Assembly: GCA_041390105.1 (NCBI GenBank)
Contig: JAWKQO010000004.1
Coordinates: 372,001 to 436,000, forward strand
Source: Gemmatimonadota bacterium
GTDB lineage: Bacteria; Gemmatimonadota; Gemmatimonadetes; Longimicrobiales; Gaopeijiaceae
Reading direction: 5' to 3'
Length of the DNA: 64,000 nucleotides
Shown one piece after another: positions 1 through 8,805 of the stretch. The number at the start of each line of letters is the position of its first letter. Position 1 is the first letter of the stretch. Below the pieces are notes generated by a model. The model worked only from the letters and a program-made list of their open reading frames with translations. It ran no database searches and had not been told where the DNA came from. Position numbers and translations under genes: made by a program.

Positions 1-840
1 TTCGTCCTCGAACTGCAGCCCCTCGGAGTGCAGGAAGACGCGGAACTGCTCCCGGACGCGCTCGACGTCCTCGGGGTGGATGCGCCGGACCAACTCGCCG
101 ACCCGCCCGCCGAACTCACCGTCTCCGTCGGCGAGAAGGGCCCGGACGCGGTCGGACCAGAGGACCTCTCCGGTGTCCAGGTCCCAGTCGTAGAGGCCGT
201 CGTTGGAGCCGGCCATGGCCAGGCGCATCCGCTGCTCACTGGTGAGCAGCTCCCGCGAGCGGGCGTCCGACTCCTCGCGCAACTGCGTGAGCCGTCCGTA
301 CAGGCGGCGGCGCAGCCAGGTCGAAACCAGCGCAGCGCTGATGGCCCCGCCGATCATCAGGCCGTAGCGCATGATCGGGAAGCCGGGGATGGCCAGAGCC
401 GTCGCCCACCACGCCCCCACCAACAGAGCCAGGCCGATCAGCAGCCACTGCAGGGAGACCCCGAACAGTCCGAGCGCCACGGCCAGAATGGCGAAATTGA
501 CCGACGCCTGGGGATCGGCGGTCAGGTACATGTGCGCGGCGCAATTCAGGATCATCGCCGCCATGAGAACGATGCCCACGGCGTTGCCGCTGAGGGGCAG
601 GCGGCGGCGCCGACCGGCGATGCCTACGGCGAGAAACAGGATGGAGGTGGCGAAGGCCACCGTGGCCATCAGGGAGGCCGCGTTCTCCGGCAGCAGCTTG
701 AGGTGACCGACCCCGAACGCCAGGTACAACAAGGACAACCCCAGTGCGCCTACCGGGAGCGAGTCCCTGAGCACGTCGTCCTGGGCTTCCTTGGCATTGA
801 AGCTGGCTGATTGGCGGCTCGCGCCAGGGCCTTGCACCAC
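1..840 (-). CDS. Membrane-anchored PAS sensor protein, C-terminus cut by window edge
   Basis: The frame is open from a GTG at 840 to the window edge, giving 280 residues with no stop. An in-frame TAG lies just upstream of the GTG and an AGGA precedes it, so the start must be 840 or the adjacent GTG at 837. The first ~165 residues carry five or six hydrophobic segments (for example around ALGLSLLYLAFGVG and FAILAVALGLFGVSLQWLL). A linker helix follows, then a PAS fold beginning near RLAMAGSNDGLYDWDLDTG. Proteins of this layout normally end in a GGDEF or histidine-kinase domain; that output domain lies outside the window, so the enzyme type is unknown. It is likely an inner-membrane sensor. Confidence 0.75.
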   Translation of the reverse strand, partial: MVQGPGASRQSASFNAKEAQDDVLRDSLPVGALGLSLLYLAFGVGHLKLLPENAASLMATVAFATSILFLAVGIAGRRRRLPLSGNAVGIVLMAAMILNCAAHMYLTADPQASVNFAILAVALGLFGVSLQWLLIGLALLVGAWWATALAIPGFPIMRYGLMIGGAISAALVSTWLRRRLYGRLTQLREESDARSRELLTSEQRMRLAMAGSNDGLYDWDLDTGEVLWSDRVRALLADGDGEFGGRVGELVRRIHPEDVERVREQFRVFLHSEGLQFEDE

Positions 841-930
841 GCTGTCCTACCGGGTCCTGACCTGGATTCCAATTGGATCAGGGGCAGTGGTGCAAGAGAT
901 GTGCTCGCCCTGCTACAGGGCAAAACCCGC

Positions 931-1206
931 CTATTCGCGGGCTTCCCGGGCTCCGATCGATACTCCGGTTCCCACACCCAGGCCCACGGCTCCCCCGACC
1001 ACCAGGCCCACACCGGCGCCGATGAACGGCAGCATGGTCACGAGGGGTGCCGCCACCACGGCGGTGGCTACGCCAGCGAACAGCCCCGCACCGGGAGTAT
1101 CCACGAGCTTGGTGTAGCGTAAGCGATTGCGCACGAACGACTTCGACTTGATATGACTGGCCAGGCCGGCCGCCCCTGCGAGGCCGAGGCCGATGAGCTC
1201 GAACAT
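931..1206 (-). CDS. Small glycine-rich membrane protein
   Basis: 91 residues starting MFELIGLGLAG, with a good GGAGG site five bases before the ATG at 1206. A short N-terminal hydrophobic stretch is followed by a basic patch (KSKSFVRNRLRYTK). Then come two long glycine/alanine/valine-rich hydrophobic stretches (AGLFAGVATAVVAAPLV and GAGVGLVVGGAVGLGVGTG) of glycine-zipper character. It probably forms a membrane hairpin. I recognise no named family. It lies 40 bases upstream of the stop-side of the next gene and could be a separate unit. A longer frame to 1572 exists but antisense overlap and the Shine-Dalgarno site favour the short start. Confidence 0.6.
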   Translation of the reverse strand: MFELIGLGLAGAAGLASHIKSKSFVRNRLRYTKLVDTPGAGLFAGVATAVVAAPLVTMLPFIGAGVGLVVGGAVGLGVGTGVSIGAREARE

Positions 1207-1246
1207 AGGGCCCTCCAACGTTGCCGGGCTTCGGATCTGCACCGCT

Positions 1247-3370
1247 CTACGGGCGGTCGGGTCTGCCGGTTTCCGGGGCACTGCCCTCGACCAGGGTCGC
1301 GTCCAGGATCCGATCCCCTTCCAGGATGGCGTCGACCACGTCCAACCCGAGCTCGACCTCCGCGAACACTGTGTAGGCATGATCGAGCCGGACGTTGTCG
1401 ACCAGATTGAAGAAGATCTGGCCATCTCCGGTGTCCCGCCCGCGAGTGGAGATCCCCACGGTACCCCGCCAGTGCGACACCCTTCCCACCTCGTCCCGGG
1501 TGTAGGCCCCGTGGCCCGCGTACTCGTTGGCGCCGGGACTGGCACCCTGGACCACAAAGTTGGGCTCGACACGGTGGAACGTCAGGCCGCGCAGTCGACC
1601 ACTCCGGACCAGGTCCACGAAGCGCGCGACGTTGGTAGGCGCCAGGGCTGGGAGCAGGCGCAGTCCGATCCGGCCGCCTCGCTCCATGTCCAGGAGGACG
1701 CGCGTGCGTGCCCAGCGATCCAACTCGGCGTCGATCGGTAGGGGCCCGGGGGCCCGCGGCCGAGGCGCCGCACTGGTTTCGACACCCGTGCGCCGGGTCA
1801 GCGCCGCCGCTGCCGCCGCGGCCACCACTGGGTCCCGGTCGGTGCTGTAGCGCTCGAGAGCGCGGATCAAGGACGAGTCGGCGAACTCCTCCACGCGCTG
1901 CAACAGCGCCATGCGCGGATCCCTCAACGTCTCCATGTCCTTCGCCGACAGCCGCTCCAGAGCGGCGAGCAGGGCACCGACCCTCTCTGCCCCATCCGGG
2001 CTGCCCTCGAGGGCCTGCGCCGCGGTCAGCACCAGCTGCGGGTCGTCGGCGCCCAGCGCTTCAGTGAGCGCGTCGTCGACCGCATGACCGGCCAGGGACA
2101 CCCGACCACTCAGTGCGGCCGTGCGTACATTGGCGTCCGGGTCGGCGCTGAGCCGTTCGAGGACCTCCGTACGGGAGGCCAGCGTGGCCGCGCGCGCAGC
2201 ATAAGCGCGTACAAACGGGTTCTGGTGTCGCTCGAACGGACCGATGAGGCCCGCGATCCTATCCGGTGACGTGCTGGCCAACGCCACGAGCGCTCGTGCC
2301 GGCGCGTGCCACGTGGGCGCGGTCGACAACTCGCCCGCGAGGGACATGAGGGTGGTCCGTTGCCGCGCCGCCTCCGGACAGGGGCGCCCCAGCAGCTCCA
2401 GCGCCACGTTGACCACCTGCGGATCTCCCTCGCGCACGGCGAAGAGCAGCGGCTCGCATCCGCGAGAGGCCTTGAGCGTACGTTCCCAGGTCCGCAGGGC
2501 CTCGATGCGGACGCGGGGTTCGGGGTCGGAGATCGCCAGAGGCAGGCGGTCCCGCAGCAACGCGGGTGCGCCGCTGGCCAGTCCGGCGATCGCCACCCGG
2601 CGGACATCGGCATCCGGGTCGCCCAAAGCGGCTTCCAGGAGCGGACCGGACTGCGCCTCCGGCAGACGGGGGAGCAGTGAGGTCGCCAGGCGTCGCACCC
2701 GCGCCGCCTCCAGGGAGGACTCGGCCCGTCCCCAGTCGGCCAGGCGGGCGATCGACCGTTGGGCCGCCCCCGAGGGACGGCGCTGCCCCACCCGGTAGAA
2801 CGCGGACAGGCCCAGGGTCGCTTCGACCAGGGCCTGCGGCTGAGAGGCCTCCAGCAGTCCGTCGACGATCCCGACCACCAGCGTCTCGGCCGAGTCGGCG
2901 CGGGCAGTGGCGCCGTAGGGCAGGCGGCCCAACGCCGCCGCCAGGGCGCCCTGAACGCCAGGGTCAGACTCGTCGACGACGCGCCCGGCCAGGCGGCCGT
3001 AGATCGTCGGAACGACGTCCGGACCCACCGCCGCCTGGGCCAGCGCGTTGGCCGCCTCGGCGCGCACGGCAGCGGACGGGTCGTAGAGACCGGAGCGCAG
3101 GGTGTCGACCAGGTCGGCGCGCTCCAGTCGGCCGAGCGCCCGCGCGGCCAGCACCCGCCGGGCCGGATCGGCGTCCCGGAGGCCCGACAGGATCGGGGCC
3201 AGCCCTTCGGGTCCCGTTCCCCGGAGATCCTCAGCTACCCGCAGCGGGTCTGGGGTCGCCACGACGTCCGGTACCGCTTCCGCCACGGGCTCGCGGGCGC
3301 AGGCCGACAACAGGGTCAGGGCAGCGGCGGCCACCCGAATGAGCCCGGCCTTCTGCCTCCACAGGGTCAT
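1247..3370 (-). CDS. HEAT-repeat lipoprotein with C-terminal cyclophilin-type peptidyl-prolyl isomerase
   Basis: 707 residues. The ATG at 3370 has a GGAGG six bases upstream and opens a lipoprotein signal ending in the lipobox LLSAC. Residues ~45-520 are alanine/arginine/aspartate-rich helical repeats of HEAT/PBS-lyase type (for example DADPARRVLAARALGRL and SDPEPRVRIEALRTW). Residues ~540-700 are a bacterial cyclophilin domain with FHRVEPNFVVQG, GDGQIFFNLVDN and LDHAYTVFAEV, the active-site blocks of the PpiA/B family. The product should be a lipid-anchored periplasmic foldase with the HEAT solenoid as docking platform. HEAT-cyclophilin fusions are known in didermic bacteria; the client is unknown. 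Confidence 0.88.
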   Translation of the reverse strand: MTLWRQKAGLIRVAAAALTLLSACAREPVAEAVPDVVATPDPLRVAEDLRGTGPEGLAPILSGLRDADPARRVLAARALGRLERADLVDTLRSGLYDPSAAVRAEAANALAQAAVGPDVVPTIYGRLAGRVVDESDPGVQGALAAALGRLPYGATARADSAETLVVGIVDGLLEASQPQALVEATLGLSAFYRVGQRRPSGAAQRSIARLADWGRAESSLEAARVRRLATSLLPRLPEAQSGPLLEAALGDPDADVRRVAIAGLASGAPALLRDRLPLAISDPEPRVRIEALRTWERTLKASRGCEPLLFAVREGDPQVVNVALELLGRPCPEAARQRTTLMSLAGELSTAPTWHAPARALVALASTSPDRIAGLIGPFERHQNPFVRAYAARAATLASRTEVLERLSADPDANVRTAALSGRVSLAGHAVDDALTEALGADDPQLVLTAAQALEGSPDGAERVGALLAALERLSAKDMETLRDPRMALLQRVEEFADSSLIRALERYSTDRDPVVAAAAAAALTRRTGVETSAAPRPRAPGPLPIDAELDRWARTRVLLDMERGGRIGLRLLPALAPTNVARFVDLVRSGRLRGLTFHRVEPNFVVQGASPGANEYAGHGAYTRDEVGRVSHWRGTVGISTRGRDTGDGQIFFNLVDNVRLDHAYTVFAEVELGLDVVDAILEGDRILDATLVEGSAPETGRPDRP

Positions 3371-3452
3371 CGCGGTCCTCCCTCGCTCGGTTTCCCCCAA
3401 CCTATCGCTCGCCCGCGCCCGCGCACCCCCAGCACCCCGGCGCGAACGGCCT

Positions 3453-5570
3453 TCAGGCGTCACCCGGGTCGGCGGTCGCGTCGATGGGAAGGTCCTCGGC
3501 ACTGGCTCGTGCACGCATGCGGAAGGCCTCTCCGGTCAGCGGCCCCGCGTAGTGGTAGCCCTGCACATGATCGCACCCGAGGTGGCGCAGACGCTCGGCC
3601 TGTTCGCGCGTCTCCACTCCCTCGGCCGTGACCGACAGGCCGAGCGCATGCGCGAGCCGTACGACCGCCTCGACGATGGCAGTGTCCCCCTGTCGCTCGC
3701 CGAGTCCGGCCACGAACGTCCGATCGATCTTCAGGAACGAGACCGGCAAGTCGCGAAGATAGGTGAGCGACGAGTAGCCCGTCCCGAAATCGTCGATCCC
3801 CACCGCGGTGCCCCGCTCCAGGATGCGCTCCAGTCCGGCCCGTGTCTGGGCCGAGGCGCGGATGAAGGTCGTCTCCGTCATCTCCAACCACAGCCGCTCC
3901 GCGTCGAGGCCATGCCGGTTCAGGGCGCGCTCCACCATGCCGGTCAGGTCGTCGTGGTCGATCAGTCGCGCCGACACGTTGCACGAGACGAACAGGCGCG
4001 ACTCAGGCCACTCGTCCGCCCAGAGACGGGCGTGTGCGCACGCTTGATCCAGCATCCACTCGTCGATGTGCGTCACCAAGCCCATACTCTCGGCCACCGG
4101 GATGAACTCGGAGGGAGCCACCAACCCCAGATCCGGATCGAGGCAGCGCACGAGCGCCTCGGCACCGACCAGCGAGCCCGTGTGTACGTCGATGATGGGC
4201 TGGAAGAGGATGCGCAGGGCATCGTTCTCCAGCGCCCGCACCAGCAGCGTCTCCGCTTCCATCCGTCGGACGGCCCGTTGCCGCAGCTGCTCGTCGAAGA
4301 CGGCGTGGCGGTTCCGTCCCGCCTCCTTGGCCACATACATGGCGGTGTCCGCGTCGCGGAGCAGGGTCTCCGGGGTGTCGGCCGCCGAGGCCCAGGCGAT
4401 CCCCACGCTGACGGTCGGATGCACCTCGTTCCCGTCGATCAGCACCGGGCTGGACAGCACGGCGCGCAGGCGGGACACGATGCCTTCGACCTCGTCGAGG
4501 TCCTGCACGCTCTCGCAGAGGACCACGAACTCGTCGCCTCCGAGCCGGGCCACGGTATCACCGACTCGTAGGAACTCTTCGAGCCGAGCGGCCAGGGTCA
4601 CCAGCAGCCGGTCACCGACCGAATGTCCCAGCCCGTCGTTGACCACCTTGAAGTTGTCGAGATCCAGGAACAGCAGGGCGATGTTGTCCTGATTGCGACG
4701 GGCGCGCGCCAAGGCATTCCCCAGGCGGTCCAACAAGAGCGCCCGGTTGGGCAAGCCGGTCAGCGGGTCATGCAGCGCCTGCCTGCGTAGGGCTTCCTCC
4801 GCGCGGCGTTGATCGGTGATGTCGTGCAGCGCGACCACTGCCCCCAGGACCTGGCCGGTCCCGTCGCGCAGCTGGGTGCCGTTGGCACGGCGATAGCGCA
4901 GCTCCCCGCCCTTCCCCAGCACGGTGTACTCGTAGTTCCGCACCGAGTCGCCCCGGAAGGCGCGTGCAAGGGGGGCTTGCTCGGCGGGAAGTGGAGTGAC
5001 GCCATCGACATCGTAAAAGGTGAACGAGTGGATCCACTCCTCGGCATGGCGGCCCAGAGGAATCTCGTGCTGCTCCTCGAAGGCACCGTTGTAGAACGCG
5101 ATCGTTCCGTCCGCGTCGCAGGCGACGATGCCCACCTCGATCTGCTCGACCAGCGAGCGGAGGTAGTTGCGTTCGCGGCGCAATTCGGCGTGCACGTCCT
5201 CGCGGCCGCGCATGTCCCGAACCACGAACGCCAAGGAAGAGGACCCATCGGGCAGCGAGATGGGGCGTGCATGGATCTCCGCTCGGATCCAACCCTCGCG
5301 CGCGGTGGCGATGCGCACTTCGAACGGACGGAGCGCCGTGCCCTGTCGCGTGGCGTCCAGGCGCTTCTGCGCCTCCGCGCGGTCGTCGGGGTGCACCAGG
5401 CCGGGCGCGACCCGCCCCCGCAACTGCTCGGGATGCCAACCGGTCAGTCGCTCGATGGCGGGTGTGGCAAAGACGACCGCGTTGCCCGAATCGAGCACCA
5501 CGACTGCGTCGCCCAGCGAACGGAGCAGATCCCGGGGGTCCGGCGCGCATACCGGGGGGGATACAGGCAT
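3453..5570 (-). CDS. PAS-PAS-GGDEF-EAL cyclic-di-GMP signalling protein
   Basis: 705 residues from the ATG at 5570 (MPVSPPV); an upstream in-frame TTG at 5636 is possible, and neither start has a strong Shine-Dalgarno. Two PAS domains occupy residues ~10-255. A GGDEF domain follows with intact LGGDEF and an upstream RVGD inhibitory site. The EAL domain has EALVR, the DDFGTGYSSL loop, SCNVSARL and FLKIDRTFV, so both cyclase and phosphodiesterase motifs look intact. No transmembrane segment is seen, so it is a cytoplasmic sensor that makes or degrades c-di-GMP. It ends 82 bases upstream of the HEAT-cyclophilin gene on the same strand. Confidence 0.92.
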   Translation of the reverse strand: MPVSPPVCAPDPRDLLRSLGDAVVVLDSGNAVVFATPAIERLTGWHPEQLRGRVAPGLVHPDDRAEAQKRLDATRQGTALRPFEVRIATAREGWIRAEIHARPISLPDGSSSLAFVVRDMRGREDVHAELRRERNYLRSLVEQIEVGIVACDADGTIAFYNGAFEEQHEIPLGRHAEEWIHSFTFYDVDGVTPLPAEQAPLARAFRGDSVRNYEYTVLGKGGELRYRRANGTQLRDGTGQVLGAVVALHDITDQRRAEEALRRQALHDPLTGLPNRALLLDRLGNALARARRNQDNIALLFLDLDNFKVVNDGLGHSVGDRLLVTLAARLEEFLRVGDTVARLGGDEFVVLCESVQDLDEVEGIVSRLRAVLSSPVLIDGNEVHPTVSVGIAWASAADTPETLLRDADTAMYVAKEAGRNRHAVFDEQLRQRAVRRMEAETLLVRALENDALRILFQPIIDVHTGSLVGAEALVRCLDPDLGLVAPSEFIPVAESMGLVTHIDEWMLDQACAHARLWADEWPESRLFVSCNVSARLIDHDDLTGMVERALNRHGLDAERLWLEMTETTFIRASAQTRAGLERILERGTAVGIDDFGTGYSSLTYLRDLPVSFLKIDRTFVAGLGERQGDTAIVEAVVRLAHALGLSVTAEGVETREQAERLRHLGCDHVQGYHYAGPLTGEAFRMRARASAEDLPIDATADPGDA

Positions 5571-5776
5571 GGGGGCGCGGAGCGGCAATAGCCACGCCAA
5601 ACGGAAGGGGGGTGTCTCACCCGTGCAGCAGCCCAAACATGGCGTCCTACCAGGACCTTCGGCCCCGAGCCGCGCCCTGCGCTCGGAACGCGAGTCCCAC
5701 CCCTGTTCATCCGTGCCCGCTACGCTGTTCCGTGTGTAGGAAACACGTCACACCTGCGACCGGGGCGAGTGGGCCC

Positions 5777-7174
5777 TCAGCTCACGCCCGGTTCACTCAG
5801 GCGACGGACGAGGCGGTACAAGAACTCGAGGCCCTCGTAGAAGGACTGCACGGGGATGGTCTCGTTCATCCCATGCGAGTTGGGATCTTCATAGAACAGC
5901 CCAGACACGCCATAGACCGGGATTCCGGCAGTGCGCAGATAGAGAGCGTCGGTGGCGCCGGTGCTCATGATCGGAACTACCGGTACACCGGGCCACATCT
6001 CCTCCGTCACCTGTTCGATGGTCCCCAGGAGCTCGGGTGTGAGCGGCGACGGTGGGCTGTTGCGTGCCCGTCCGTCCATCGTGATCGTCACCGTGGCATC
6101 GGCTGCGGCCGCCTGCAGGCGCGCGAGCACCGCTTCCGGTTCCTCGTCCGGCAGGATCCGGCAGTTGACATTGGCGGTCGCGCGCTGCGGCAGCGCGTTG
6201 GGCGCGTGCCCGCCCGACAGCAGCGTCGCCACGCAACTCGTGCGCATGCGCGAGTTGTATCCGGGGTCCCTGGCCAACAAGCGCACGGCCTCCGCATCGG
6301 CCGGGTCGGCCAGCAGCCGTCGCATCATGGCCCCGGTCTCGGCATCCACCAGATCGGCGGTACGACCGAAATACGCCCGCGTCACCTCGTTCAGTCGCAC
6401 GGGGTGGGCGTAGGCTCCGATGCCCAACAACGCCTTGGACAATTCGTAGATGGCGTTGTCCGGCCTCGGTAGCGAGGAATGCCCTCCAGGATTCGTCGCT
6501 TCCACCGTGTAGTTCTGATACTTCTTCTCGCTCGCCTGCACGTTGTTGGAGACGCGCTCGTCCCCCTTCAGCGTGCCCCCTCCCCCTTCGTTGAAGGCGT
6601 ATTCCGCATCGATCAGCTCAGGGCGATTCTGGATGAGCCACTCCACGCCGTTATGCTCCCCGCCCTCCTCGTCCGCGGTGAGCGCGACGATGATGTCGCG
6701 ATCCGGCACGAATCCCTCTCGCTTCATCCGGATCAGATTCGTCACGTAGATGGCGGCTTCGTCCTTGTCGTCGGCGACGCCTCGCCCGAAGAAGTACCCG
6801 TCCTGCTCGATGAACTGGAAGGGAGGAAGAGTCCAGTCCTCCGGATTGGCCTCGACCACATCGATGTGGGCGAGCAACAGGATCGGCTTCTTGCCCGTGG
6901 CGCGGCCCCGGAGCCGCGCGACCACGTTGCCCTCGCCGGGCGCCACTTCGGTGACGACGACGTCGGACGCGGCAAAGCCCTCGGCGAGGAAGCGGCGGGC
7001 CATCGCCTCCGATGCCTCGAGCGTCCCGCCGACCGAGTGGGCGGTGTTGATCTCGATCAGCTCCTGGAACACCTCGCGGGCCAGTCTCTCCCAGGGACTG
7101 GAGGGTTCCTGGGAGGCGAGCGACCCGGAAGAGAGAGCGAGGGCAGCGACAGCGAGGAGGGCACTGCGGCGCAT
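5777..7174 (-). CDS. Secreted M20-family metallopeptidase
   Basis: 465 residues from the ATG at 7174, with AGGAG 11 bases upstream. A signal peptide (MRRSALLAVAALALSSGSLA) is followed by the M20 fold. Zinc-ligand blocks are visible: LLLAHIDVVEANPEDW, FGRGVADDKDEAAI, ALTADEEGGEHNG with the catalytic glutamate, and the C-terminal HGMNE. The dimerisation domain sits between. The enzyme probably hydrolyses short peptides or acyl-amino acids in the periplasm. It is transcribed toward the GGDEF-EAL gene, 206 bases away. Substrate cannot be told from sequence. Confidence 0.9.
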   Translation of the reverse strand: MRRSALLAVAALALSSGSLASQEPSSPWERLAREVFQELIEINTAHSVGGTLEASEAMARRFLAEGFAASDVVVTEVAPGEGNVVARLRGRATGKKPILLLAHIDVVEANPEDWTLPPFQFIEQDGYFFGRGVADDKDEAAIYVTNLIRMKREGFVPDRDIIVALTADEEGGEHNGVEWLIQNRPELIDAEYAFNEGGGGTLKGDERVSNNVQASEKKYQNYTVEATNPGGHSSLPRPDNAIYELSKALLGIGAYAHPVRLNEVTRAYFGRTADLVDAETGAMMRRLLADPADAEAVRLLARDPGYNSRMRTSCVATLLSGGHAPNALPQRATANVNCRILPDEEPEAVLARLQAAAADATVTITMDGRARNSPPSPLTPELLGTIEQVTEEMWPGVPVVPIMSTGATDALYLRTAGIPVYGVSGLFYEDPNSHGMNETIPVQSFYEGLEFLYRLVRRLSEPGVS

Positions 7175-7271
7175 GGGCGAGCGGACTCCTGTGGAAAACC
7201 AAGAAACCAGCGGCTTGCTGACGAGGGGACGGCCCCCCTGAGCGGAGCGCCAACGACCCTCTGGGACGGCG

Positions 7272-7694
7272 CTATGGTAGCGCCTGGCCCTCCCCTGAGC
7301 CATCCGAGACCAGAATGACCGCGATCTGGCTCATCCCCGGCAACTGCAATGGTGTGGGTGCGCTGGACGGTCGCTGGCAGGACATGACCACCACGTCGGG
7401 AATCAGGTCCGCCAGGGCGGCGCTCAAGTGTCCGGCCACCGGCCCGGCATGCACCAGCGGGCGGGCCCCCAGCCGGTCCAAGCCCGCCCGCTCCAACGCG
7501 AGGTCGAGTGTTCGTTCGGCCGATTCCAGAGCCGGTGGGCTGCCGTCAGGGGAGTCGACCCCCAGGAGGACCCACACTTGCGAGCCCAGGGCTTCGGCGA
7601 CCCTCTCGGTCCAGGCGAACAGCCTCGAACAGGACGCGGGATCGTCGACGACCACCAGGATCCTGCGAAAATCAACCGCCGCGGCTACTGCCAC
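7272..7694 (-). CDS. Short universal-stress-like protein lacking the ATP-binding motif
   Basis: 140 residues from a GTG at 7694 preceded by AGGAG at ideal spacing; it begins 17 bases after the stop of the tandem Usp gene, so they form one operon. RRILVVVDDPASCSRLFAW and the hydrophobic VVVMS strand follow the UspA alpha/beta pattern. The C-terminal G-x2-G-x9-G(S/T) loop that binds ATP in UspA homologues is absent, replaced by CQRPSSAPTPLQLPGMSQ. It is therefore a divergent non-nucleotide-binding Usp fold. A longer upstream reading frame overlaps the Usp gene and is unlikely. Confidence 0.6.
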   Translation of the reverse strand: MAVAAAVDFRRILVVVDDPASCSRLFAWTERVAEALGSQVWVLLGVDSPDGSPPALESAERTLDLALERAGLDRLGARPLVHAGPVAGHLSAALADLIPDVVVMSCQRPSSAPTPLQLPGMSQIAVILVSDGSGEGQALP

Positions 7695-7711
7695 CGGGGC
7701 TCCTGACCCTC

Positions 7712-8611
7712 CTATCCTCCGTTGCCTCGAGCCGGCACCACCAACACGGGAATCTCCGACCCGCGGACTACCTTGTCCGCCACGCTTCCGAGCAACAGGC
7801 GCTCCAGCCCTCCCCGTCCATGGGACGCCATGGCGATCCAATCGGCCTGCGTGTCCTTGGCATGGTCGAGGACGGCATGCGCGATGAACTCAGCCATCAC
7901 CACTGCGGCTTCGGTCTTGAGTCCGCGCTCGTTCAGCTTCCTGGCGTATGTCTCGATGTATGACTCGGCACGCTTCTTTTCCTCTTCCACGATCTGCCGG
8001 TTCTCGACGATCGTGTGCGGCAAGTAGGGGGAAGCCACCGAGTGTGGGAATCCGACCGCCCGCACCAACAGGAGCGTCGCTCCGTCGGTCAGCCCCCAGG
8101 ACTCCAGGAGACCGACGGTGCGCTCGGCGAGCTCGGAACCGTCGAGGGGTACCACGATGCGCTTGGGTAGGGGTGCGGGGGCCAGGTCGGCCTTGTCGGT
8201 TTCGTGGGGTCGGATCAGGAGAACTGGAACCGCGGCGTGACGCAGCACACCGTCCGCCACGCTCCCCAGCCAGGCCCGGCTGAATGGCCCACGCCCATGC
8301 GTTGCCAGCACCACCATCTCGGAGCCCTTGTCCTGCACGTGTTCGAGAATGCGCTTGGCGGCAGCGCCGGACAGCACCGTTTCCTCCGCTTCCGCGCGGG
8401 CGTCCGCCAACCGGGAGCGGAGCGCCTCGTAGTACTCCTCCAGCATGCGGGCGGCCACTTCCTCATAGCCCGGGAACCCCACTGCGGAGGGGGCTTCGAT
8501 CACGGAGACGAGATCGAGCTTCGCCCCCGCCCCTCCGAGGGCCCGTGCGTGGGAAAGGGCGAACTCGGCGAATCGCGAGCCGTCCAGCGGAACCGTCACA
8601 CGCCTTGGCAT
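7712..8611 (-). CDS. Universal stress protein with two tandem UspA domains
   Basis: 299 residues from the ATG at 8611 with a near-perfect AGGAGG upstream. Two UspA domains cover residues 1-145 and ~150-299. Both carry the ATP-binding loop: THGRGPFSRAWLGS in the first and SHGRGGLERLLLGS in the second. It is cytoplasmic and expected to support survival in stress or stasis. It is the first gene of a two-gene operon. It diverges from a PAS histidine kinase across 194 bases, an arrangement reminiscent of redox or hypoxia regulons where such kinases control Usp genes. That link is inference. Confidence 0.9.
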   Translation of the reverse strand: MPRRVTVPLDGSRFAEFALSHARALGGAGAKLDLVSVIEAPSAVGFPGYEEVAARMLEEYYEALRSRLADARAEAEETVLSGAAAKRILEHVQDKGSEMVVLATHGRGPFSRAWLGSVADGVLRHAAVPVLLIRPHETDKADLAPAPLPKRIVVPLDGSELAERTVGLLESWGLTDGATLLLVRAVGFPHSVASPYLPHTIVENRQIVEEEKKRAESYIETYARKLNERGLKTEAAVVMAEFIAHAVLDHAKDTQADWIAMASHGRGGLERLLLGSVADKVVRGSEIPVLVVPARGNGG

Positions 8612-8713
8612 GGGTCCTCCTTTTCGCGCCCACCGGGACACGGCAACCAGTCCTGTTGAACGAGGTTAGCGGGGCCATAAGTGACGGTCTGTACTGGCTG
8701 GATCATCGAGCCC

Positions 8714-8786
8714 CGTCCGGCTTCGGACGCGACATCTGTGGGGAATTGCCCGACCGTTGCCGATCCGCCATTGCCCCTCGGGGGCA
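8714..8786. promoter_or_regulatory. Two short inverted repeats in the Usp/kinase divergent intergenic region
   Basis: CGTCCG-GCTT-CGGACG (8714-8729) and TGCCCC-TCG-GGGGCA (8772-8786) are perfect 6-bp-arm repeats between divergent genes. The second lies 20 bases before the kinase start. They could be operators or RNA hairpins. In such GC-rich DNA, short repeats also arise by chance. Confidence 0.25.
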
Positions 8787-8805
8787 GAACCCTGACTCTA
8801 GATGC

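Noticed and set aside
843..5655. Similar GTCCTACC-containing strings near 843 and 5642 as a shared operator
   Set aside because: Only eight bases match exactly and orientation to the genes differs; chance is likely.
5571..5776. c-di-GMP riboswitch upstream of the GGDEF-EAL gene
   Set aside because: No GEMM core pattern could be found on the minus strand; only small chance hairpins.
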